A DNA stretch of 64,000 nucleotides from positions 13,547,501 to 13,611,500 of the forward strand of contig NC_092191.1 of the NCBI RefSeq assembly GCF_043641665.1. The letters run 5' to 3'. This document shows, one piece after another, positions 55,849-64,000 of the stretch (the first letter of the stretch is position 1; every line of letters begins with the position of its first letter). The notes under the pieces are model-generated. The model saw only the letters and a list, made by a program, of their open reading frames with translations, ran no database searches and was not told the origin of the DNA. The DNA comes from Enoplosus armatus. Taxonomy: Eukaryota; Chordata; Actinopteri; Centrarchiformes; Enoplosidae. The position numbers and the translations under genes were made by a program.

Positions 55849-56060
55849 CTGAGAAATGAAGTTAAGGCTGGTGAAGAAGGAACTTGTGCCTCCAGTTACT
55901 GGAGCAGGAGAAAGAGAGAGAGAGACAGCAGTCACCCCAGCTGAGAGAGACATGCAGTTAACTCCTCCTCTTAGGGTGCGAGTGCCAATCAAGTATTGTG
56001 CAATGCATGTGGCTGAGGGCAGGGACCCCCCCCCCCTCCCAACATAGTGTCCCACAATAG
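55849..56060 (-). other. Probable noncoding first exon of klhl31
   Basis: On the minus strand a consensus donor GTAAGTGG begins at 55848, after TTAACTTCATTTCTCAG. Together with the acceptor at 54900-54906 it defines a leader intron of about 950 bp. The exon includes a CT-rich run and a CAGCTG E-box at 55938-55943, of the kind used by myogenic bHLH factors. The upstream edge is a guess. Confidence 0.45.
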
Positions 56061-57004
56061 CCTCCAATCAGTTGATGTCAACATACTGTGGGGGCTTGAC
56101 CTATATCCTCAATGGGACGTCATATGAGGAGTTTCATTTGGCCATTGTTTAGAAAAATGTCATTAGCTCTCAGTGTTGCAAAGAGCATCTTTTTTAAGTA
56201 TCCAGTACACTACTAGTACAAATCCCCTTGGTTTATTGTTGGAATTGATCTTATAGACAATCTAAATAGATATCAGAAGCAGAATTTAAACAAATAATGA
56301 AAAAGGAAAAAGAAAGTGTACAGAAGACACCTGGAAGACTTTAGCACCACTTCATAACCAGCACATTTAATAACAATAAAAATGCAGAGTCCTGCAGCTC
56401 TCTGTGCAGAGGACATACAAAAGTCTACGGAGACATAGACAAACCCACTCTGTCCAGCTTGTTATTATATTATTGGTTTCTTGGCTGATGTGTTGGTTGA
56501 TAAAACCTGAAAAGTGTGCATGTTTTGAAATACGTGACTTTTCTTCAACAGAATGCTAAAAGTCATGATCATATAATTCATGGATGTCTTTGGGTAAACT
56601 CTCATAAAGGAGAGCAGACTTTTTTAAGGCCCCTCCCTTACATACAGAGAATCATTATGCATTATAATTTTCAAATCATCAGTTGTTTTAGGATTTTAAG
56701 AACGAGAAATATCTCTTTCATTAGCCCATTATGTCCATTCAAAGGGCCAATAGTTCCCAAAGAGAGACCTGCAGGTACCCAGAAGGCTTGGGGGAAATTT
56801 CAGAAAGGTACTAAATTGTAGTTTTGTTCTTTATAGCGACAATATGTTCGTGCAATAACATAATCTATTTTTTGTCATATGTTCATATTCACCTTTAATA
56901 TGAACTGATATATAATATATAATTCTAACATTTATTTCATCGGTTCCGCCCATTATAATAGTGTCATCAACGGGCGCGCGCTGCCCGGTGTGCGTAGACT
57001 GTTG

Positions 57005-57010
57005 CACGTG
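57005..57010. promoter_or_regulatory. CACGTG E-box at the Elongin A start
   Basis: A palindromic CACGTG lies 11 bp before the Elongin A start codon within GTTGCACGTGAATCACCGTG. It is a site for USF/MYC/MITF-type factors if it lies near the transcription start. It is only a short match. Confidence 0.35.
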
Positions 57011-57020
57011 AATCACCGTG

Positions 57021-60000
57021 ATGGCCAGCAGCTCTGATGTGGTGAAGAAAGTCACGCGGTTCAAACTTCAGCTCACAGACACAGCAGAGTCTGCTACGGT
57101 AGATACAACGTTTATTTGTTTTGTACAAGTGCGCACAATAAACAGATTCTGATGTAGGCCGACAGACATATTGATACAGCCAGTTAGGTTTCCAAAAAGA
57201 TTAATTGCTGTTTGGGAAGTTCTTCTGTTTTTATTGGCCAAACAATTTCCGCCATCTTTCATTCATGGCTTTGTCCAGTAATGAATTTGTCGTAGCTTTA
57301 TTTAGAAACAAATACAATGAACTTTGACGGACAGCAAGATCCACCCACTTAGTAATTAGTCTAAATATTAACCTACAACCACCTGCTGTCACATTTTTCT
57401 CTTTTGCTCGTCTTGCATCCTTGATAATGTGCGGACAGAGGCGGATCGAGTGCCGCTTCAGTCACCGACATGTGCGCTGCTGCCACACAGCATTTGAAGC
57501 ACTTTACTGCGGGGGTCAGGTTGTTTAAATGGGAGGCGCCTTGCTGCTAAAATTGGCAACTCCTCCAGTTGTTCAACTTATGGCTGCTGTCCATCACCAG
57601 TGAAGGCTGGGGCGCTCTGCAGGCTTGTTTGAGTCCGTTTTATCTATAGATGAACTTATACATTGTTTCTGTTTGATTAGCTCTTTGGAATGAATTTAAT
57701 TACATTAGAATTAAATTAAAATGTCAAATGCACAGGCTGAAAACACCGAATTCAGTTATATAGTGAGACTTTATCAGAGCCAGCAGTAGCATTATCCATT
57801 TATAGTTCTCAGTAAAAGGAGTCGCCTAAGTGGGTGTGTGAGGTTCCCATACATAGCTTCTGCTCTGAATGCACAATCAGCAACTGTGGTGATCCAAAAC
57901 CAGGACTTCCATATTTGGCATGTCGGGGTTTCTTCAGTTTACTTCATCTTTTAATTCCTTTCATATTTATTTAGCTGATGCTTTTATCCAAAGCGACTAA
58001 CAACAAGTGCATTCAGCCATGTGGATAGGCTACACCCCAAAACTTGCAAGAATCAGAAGTACATCAACTTGATCAAATATGCTGAACTGTTTCAAGTGCT
58101 ACATTTAGAAACAATGAGAGATAGAGAAAGAGTTGGGTTTCTTTGTTTTTCAGTGGGCCAAGGTGCAGTCTGAGCAGATGAGTTTTCAGTCTGCAACGCA
58201 AGATGTGTAGTTTGAGTTTGTGCTGTCCTGATGTCATTGGGGAGCTTTTTTGTTGTAAACATGCATAACAACCATGTTCAAACACACAAACAGACCTTAT
58301 TAATGGTAGTTATGAAATACACAATACCATGGTAACACAACCAGAGGGATTAATGTGTTTATTACTCTCTTTTCAGGTTCTAAAAATTTTGCAGAAACTC
58401 AAGGATCTGGATATCACATTAGACATTCTTGCTGTGAGTCACTTGCAAAGACTGTATTTTGTGTTGAGGTATTTGCATTTGAGTTTTGGATGAGATAAAT
58501 CTTGACTGCACTGACTCGCGTCTGCATATAAATTAGGAAACTGGAATTGGCAAAACTGTTAACTCCTTGCGCAGACATGAACAGGCTGGAGAACTTGCCA
58601 AGTTGCTAGTTAGGGGTTGGAAAAGATTGGTCCCTAAGGAATCCACAAGGTGAAGTGTGTTTCACATTTTATTTTTATTTAACAAAATACTGTATCATAT
58701 GATTAATTTTAATGTGTTTGACATCTTAATCTTGAATCTTTCCTCAATGCAGCCACACAGAAGATGGGGATGCGTCAGAGACTTTGTCTGTTAAAGACAA
58801 ACTGGACGACCAAAACTGTCCAAATAATGGAAGTTTGACAATGGAGGATTTAAACAATAATCGCTTAACATCTCATGACAAATGTCAGAATTCTTCAGAT
58901 GAGGCCCTCTTCAAAACGGGAAATAGGAAAGCTGATTCAGAAAAACAACATGAAGAACAGACAAGACATAACGACCAGAATGAAAATGAAAAAAATCAAC
59001 AAGAAAGCCAGAATGTCTCTCAGAATGACGTCTTGGGAAAGAAAAATGAAATCCAAGAGGATAAAATGGACAATTCAGTTGTTTCCAAGAAGAAGAAAGA
59101 CGATCAGAGTAACAGAAAATCGGGAGACGGTGATTCTCTGTTGGAAAACTCAGAGGACACTCATCAGGAATCCAGGTCTGATTCCAGGGAAGACTTCAAA
59201 AGATTTGAGTCAGAAAAGAAGTCAAATAAGAAATCAAAGACATCAAAAGAATCGTCAAAGGAAGGCAAAGAATCTTTTTCATTTGAGTGCGACGACAGAT
59301 ACTCAAAAATGTTCAAACTGGCCAATGTAAAAGACGACAGACCTCCAGAAATATTGAGGAGCTCAGAGGCCCAAAACAAAAAAAGGGAGAAAACAGGTAA
59401 AGAGAAATGCAGCACTCTAAAGTACAAGCAAGAGTCTGAAAATACGGGACAATCGAAACACAAACACAAAAAGGCTAAAATAAAGCACAAGGGAAGTGAC
59501 AGTGACCCTCCGGAGCCCTCCATGTCTTTTGAATCATACTTGAACTACGACGTGAATGTTTTCAAGAGAAAAGAAAGATCTGGAGTGAAGAAACCTTCCA
59601 AAAAAATCAAGACTGTAGTAAAAGAGGAAGCAACAAAACATCCTGGCATGAAAGGTTTCAAGTCTATAAATGTTACCTCTCCAAAGCAGGTATATTTGAC
59701 AAAGTCTTCAAAGTTTAGCTTTTAGATTGCAGGCCATGATTGACAAATATTGACTAATAATCCCCCATATTTTAGAGGTTTACGGAGTCTGTAATGGACC
59801 TGATGAACATTCCTTTACCCGCTCTTCTGCCTGAGTGTGAAAAGCCTTCCAGTTTTGAATACTTTGAGAGGAAAGGTACTGTATTTATAACAAATCCAGC
59901 TGTATTTTCACATTGGTTATTTCGTTCTTGACGCTCCTTCTTTTTGTCTTAAAGTCGAGAAGGAGTCTGATTTCTGTGACACGTCCGAGGAGTCTGCAGT

Positions 60001-63000
60001 CTTCACTGGTCAACGACTTAACAGGAAGATGCAAGTGTACTCTGGTGCCAAGACCATCTTCCTCCCGACCATGATGAGCTTGCACCAACAGTGTATCCGC
60101 ACGCTTCAGAATAATATTAACTGTGAGTAAAGCCCAAAGAGTCTTTTCGCAGGGCTTTGATGAGTCTGTCAGTTTGTTGGATTTATATTTAGGTGCTGGG
60201 ATCTCTTCCCCAGTGCTATATGAAACTGGCGGAGTCCCGTTTGAGATCCTCGAGCCGGTGTTGGAGAGGTGTACACCAGAGCAGCTGCTCCGCATTGAAG
60301 AATTCAACCCAGTAAGGATGTGAATATCATTTAGTGCAGACACACACTTAGTGGCCACTTTATTAGGTACACCTGCCCAGCACTGCATTGGACCCTGTTT
60401 GCCTGTAGAGGAGCTGAAATTTCATAGATTCAAGAAAGTGCTAAAATTACTGTTCCATTTTACAAATGACCATTTTAAAAATTATTTCACTGTGACATGG
60501 AACATTATCATGGACTATGGCCATGAAGGAATACACCTGGTCAAAAACAAGCATACTTGCACAATGGGATTCAAAAATTGCCAAATAGAGGCGAACATTG
60601 GATTGTAAATCATGATTCCCCTGAAGCATGAACTGTGTTGTCGAGAAAACCAGGCCTTGAGAGTGAATGTGAGCAGGGGGTATGGATGGAATCAGTAAGT
60701 CTTCCTATTAGCTGTCCTATTAGTTGACATTTTGTAAGCACATGTCAAGCTGTCAGTTCAATTTGATATTTATTGTATGTCCGGCATGCCCGGCGTAGGT
60801 CAATTTCTGCCTGTCTGCTGACAGGAGTGAAAGCCATTATGGTGCTGCTGTATCTCATCCAAGCAAGTTTCAACAAGTTGTTCTGCACACCACTACCTAC
60901 TATGGCTGTGTTTCATTAGTAGTTCCACTTTCACTCATTCACTTGCTCTCAGCCCTTGGTATTACGTAACAGCATACGTCGCACAGAGTCCACTTGAAGG
61001 GCGGGGGAGGAGTGGGGGATTTAAATGGAACGCACCTGCCCTTCTACACTGTCAGCCCAAGCTATCATGGATCTGCCAGCTCCAGGCTTAGCCCTATATT
61101 GCTTTTTAGAAATCATCAGAAATACTTGTAGACTCATTTCAATGAGGCGAAAGCATCTTTTGCAGATAACTGCAATATGTAGCAGTTTTTGATTGAGAAA
61201 TTTCTTTCAAAACAGCCATTTTTCCATGATGTTTACAGATAATGTTGGAAATAAAGAAATCACACAAGCCGGACAGCACAACAATCTAAGTAAATATTAA
61301 CTGCAATTAGTTATGACATTTTTCAGTAAAATATCAAGCTATCAATAACATTTTGGGAAACGATCTGCTAACTGTCGAGTAAACCTAAACACATGTAAGC
61401 CTACCTATACAGACCTATAAGAAATATTAGAAAAATTTAAACTGAAAAGCAATTTCTTCCATAATTTTCATACAGATGAAAATGAGCTCATTAGCTAACC
61501 CTGGCATATTTACATTGATGTGTAAACTGAAATGTTTATTAGTGTGTATTGTCCATGGTAAATAAATAACCAGTTTTACATACTGCCACTGACACCAACC
61601 ATGGATGTATTTCCTTCAACCAATTGCATGACTGCAATGAATTGTGGGTGATATACACCTCTGGAGTGACCACCGTTGTTGACTCAGCCCTCGCTCCCTC
61701 AGCCCTCCGAGGGTCGATCTCACCAAGTTCACTTCAGTTTTTCAGACAAATGGAACGACACTCGGCGGGGATTCCCCCGAGGGCAAGTGCGGAGGGGAAG
61801 TCAATGAGGGCATGTTAAACGATGTTGAACGCAGCCTACTTCTCTGACCTCCTTCCCTCAGTGTGAAAATCCAGGGAGTGCAGCTTTGAACCATCATATC
61901 AGGCACCAAATCCAATAAGATGACAGGTCTTGTGTATAATAATGCTTCGTTGAACAATACGTTAACCTGCTGACCCTATTGTCATGCTTTTTATGCTGAG
62001 ATGTGCCAGCTTTGAAGGCTGTTAATAGTGTGTATGAGCAGGTTTACCTGCAGTGGCCACTGAGTGTATGTCTGTTTATTCTGAAATTACCCTTCTAGGT
62101 TTAGTAAACCTAAACATTGTGAGTTGTGGTAAGAGAATCTTGTTTGAGCTTACAGGTGTTTATTTGTTGTTAGGCCTGTAATTGTTTATTTCCACAGATC
62201 TACGTTGGAGTGACAGACCACTTATGGGGGAAACATTGTCAGAGGGACTTTAAAGACTCCAAACTTCAGGAGTATGAATCATGGAAAGAGATGTACATCA
62301 GGCTATCTGAGGAGAGGGAAAGGAAACTCCAAAGACTGACAAAAAGCATCGTCTCTGCACATTCTAATAAACCCAAAGGTGTGTACTGTATACTGAATTT
62401 GACTGTGAAACTGTGAGACTAATCTTGAGTAGAACAGCCTTTATATTGATCACTGTCAAAAAATCCTAATTACATCTATTGTGAAATAAAACAGTTAAAC
62501 ATGAAAGTGAATATTTTATATAAATTGTATACTGTAGGAAAATAGTGTTTAGTCCTTATGACGTTCTGTACACTGTGGCACTTTTTTTTTTAGGCCGGCA
62601 GGTGAAGATGGCATTTATTCACAGTGTTGCCAAGCCACCAAGAGATGTGCGAATTCAGCAGGAAATTCATGGAACTGCTGTTCAGCAGCCTCATCCGCCC
62701 AGGTGCAGGTGGGTTTCAGCATTCTTAATATAGAGAAATTTCTACACAGGTTTTATGATCAGCTCGTGGTTTTGTTTTAATTAATTTGTTCGTATATATT
62801 AATTTCAGCCATGCTGTTTTCCTAATTATAAATTTCATAAACAAGCCTATAAGAGCCATACTAGGGCATTGTTGTACATTTGTCTTTGGCAACACCTGGT
62901 AAGCCCCATGCTTGCTCTGCTCCTCTTCCACATAAAAGCCCATAACTACAAAGTGATCACTCAACAACAGCAGTGTAGCAGGGTCATAATCTGTCGGAGA

Positions 63001-63640
63001 CTCGTGTGATAACAGTGGGTGAAATGCTTTTTTGGTGAGCTTAGCCAAACAGGAATTGGAGCAATGTGCTGGATAAACTGGTTTTATTCTGGTTAGAGAC
63101 GGCCTTGGATCCTTTGTTGGGAACATGGGATGTTATGCCCACTAGCTGTAGTGTAACATTTGGAGGTAATTGAGATTCATTTTGTCATTTTATGTGCATT
63201 GTTTTTGTTTTGCAAATAATCTTTCTGTTGCTCAAATGATGCACTTTACTTTATTTCTTCAATTATCAGTGTCAAGGTTCAGGACAACAGGCCGAGGCCG
63301 AGTTGTAATGAGCCCAGCAGGTCCAGCAGCACCAGTTCAGTGGCAGGCAATACACAAGATCCTCGCAAAAAAACAAGTGAGCTGATAAGAGTATTGTAGA
63401 TGCAATGTTGTTAAGTTTGCTACAACTTTCCAAGACTGTCAAACTGATATGTTCAGGTAATTCTCATGTTTTTTTCTTTTTTTATTCAGTAATTTCTTTT
63501 GAAGGTCAGAATGAAAGTTATACATATAGATCTTAATTATTTTACCATATCACCTATTCTTTCCTGTTGTTCACACAGGAGTTGCTCCAATGATGGCAAA
63601 GTCCTTAAAGGCATTTAAGAAACAGCTGGGACGCAGATAA
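57021..63640 (+). CDS. eloa: Elongin A (RNA polymerase II elongation factor SIII subunit), 11 coding exons, 678 aa
   Basis: Elongin A stimulates RNA polymerase II elongation and, with Elongin B/C and CUL5, can form a ubiquitin ligase for stalled RPB1. Exons: 57021-57098, 58377-58433, 58537-58649, 58753-59689, 59776-59875, 59955-60122, 60193-60311, 62198-62378, 62594-62708, 63270-63376, 63579-63640; all in frame to TAA. Residues 1 to about 84 form a TFIIS N-terminal-type domain ([39 protein letters not shown]). About 85-395, mostly one 937-bp exon, is a highly charged Lys/Glu/Ser-rich disordered region. The Elongin A domain follows, with the BC-box region [19 protein letters not shown] at about 506-524, then [14 protein letters not shown] and [12 protein letters not shown]. 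The end [18 protein letters not shown] matches the family C-terminus. Human ELOA is 772 aa, so the spacer is shorter. Whether it is the ELOA ortholog or a fish paralog (eloa-like) is unresolved. Confidence 0.88.
57966..57999 (+). repeat. V-SINE conserved core
   Basis: TTTATTTAGCTGATGC followed by TTTTATCCAAAGCGACT is the strongly conserved central domain of vertebrate V-SINEs (the HE1/DANA type). The tRNA-like head and LINE-derived tail are too diverged to delimit. It lies in Elongin A intron 1. Confidence 0.8.
60344..62066. mobile_element. TIR-flanked DNA element in Elongin A intron 7
   Basis: The left end CACTTAGTGGCCACTTTA...GGTACACCTGC and the right end GCAGGTTTACCTGCAGTGGCCACTGAGTG are inverted and share GTGGCCACT and the GGTA(C/A)ACCTGC block. 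They enclose about 1.7 kb with no recognisable transposase. The left end motif is common in teleosts. Exact edges and target duplication are unclear. The element begins about 32 bp after the exon 7 donor and fills nearly all of the 1.9 kb intron. Confidence 0.65.
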
Positions 63641-64000
63641 ACACTCTTGTATGATCTTGCTATTTACAGTGTGTGGATGTGGTGAAAGTGCACTCTATCA
63701 TTCATTAACTTTGGACAATAGAAGGCCTGTGTTGACCTTAGATTATTCTGTGTTGTTTTTCTAAATATACAGGCAATTTCAATGTTTTTTTTCTCTAACT
63801 GTGAATTGTCTTCACTATTAAATGGACAATGAAATGAGCATGAGCAATGAGCATTTATGTGATTTGATATTTTGTCTTTTGAGTTATAAAAGGTTAGTCT
63901 GTAGGTTATTTAATGGGGTTTGGCTCCATCTAGAGGACGTAAAAAGACACTAAATTGAACAAAATCAAAGTGAACCTATGAGACATTTTAACTGTTAAAA
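63641..64000 (+). other. Elongin A 3' UTR and flank
   Basis: AT-rich sequence follows the stop codon. A variant signal ATTAAA occurs near 63818 (CACTATTAAATGG), which could direct polyadenylation about 180 bp after the stop. No other gene is seen before the window ends. Confidence 0.5.

Larger units (their letters stand above)
54869..57020. other. Divergent klhl31/Elongin A intergenic region
   Basis: The 2.15 kb between the two start codons contains a klhl31 leader intron and probable noncoding exon, and the promoters of both genes. The 55020-55800 and 56070-56900 stretches show no coding exon and no nameable repeat. The Elongin A promoter is expected within the last 200 bp, which are CpG-richer (CGGGCGCGCGCTGCCCGG). 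Confidence 0.5.

Noticed and set aside
58875..59330. Second plus-strand frame of 151 codons within Elongin A exon 4
   Set aside because: An out-of-frame shadow of the AAG/GAA-rich coding exon; its basic composition is forced by the overlapping frame.

Overview
The window is nuclear DNA of a teleost fish, probably a percomorph. Six vertebrate-type, intron-rich protein genes were rebuilt exon by exon with GT/AG splice sites and unbroken reading frames. The intervening DNA carries repeat families typical of spiny-rayed fish genomes: Tc1-like and hAT-like transposons, a V-SINE core, short inverted-repeat elements, and CA, TAA and CAG runs. No prokaryotic genes, CRISPR arrays or rRNA/tRNA genes were seen.

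Layout, left to right. cilk1 (ciliary MAK/ICK-type kinase) is on the minus strand at 379-5675. fbxo9 (F-box protein) is on the plus strand at 8666-17056, divergent from cilk1, with a degenerate Tc1-like transposon in one intron. About 6.8 kb of repeat-rich spacer follows. elovl5 (fatty acid elongase) is on the minus strand at 23874-30897. A 9 kb spacer holds a likely noncoding first exon of elovl5, a CA repeat and several repeat fragments. gclc (glutamate-cysteine ligase catalytic subunit) is on the minus strand at 40071-48461, with a CRE and a full antioxidant response element about 560 bp upstream of its start codon. klhl31 (muscle kelch/BTB protein) is on the minus strand at 52867-54868. 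An Elongin A gene is on the plus strand at 57021-63640, divergent from klhl31, and its complete coding sequence lies inside the window.

The order and orientation CILK1(-) FBXO9(+) ELOVL5(-) GCLC(-) KLHL31(-) matches what I recall of human chromosome 6p12, so the block looks like old conserved synteny. The Elongin A neighbour is the departure, because human has LRRC1 there. The genes do not form a pathway; they are independent loci (cilium length control, ubiquitin ligase adaptor, PUFA elongation, glutathione synthesis, muscle ubiquitin adaptor, transcription elongation).

I found no convincing undescribed biological system. The most checkable observations are the ARE/CRE pair upstream of gclc, a hAT-like element with an 8-bp target duplication inserted 17 bp from an elovl5 splice donor, a Tc1-like insertion 14 bp from an fbxo9 splice donor, the single-codon first coding exon of fbxo9 with a well-placed upstream ORF, and the unexpected Elongin A neighbour.
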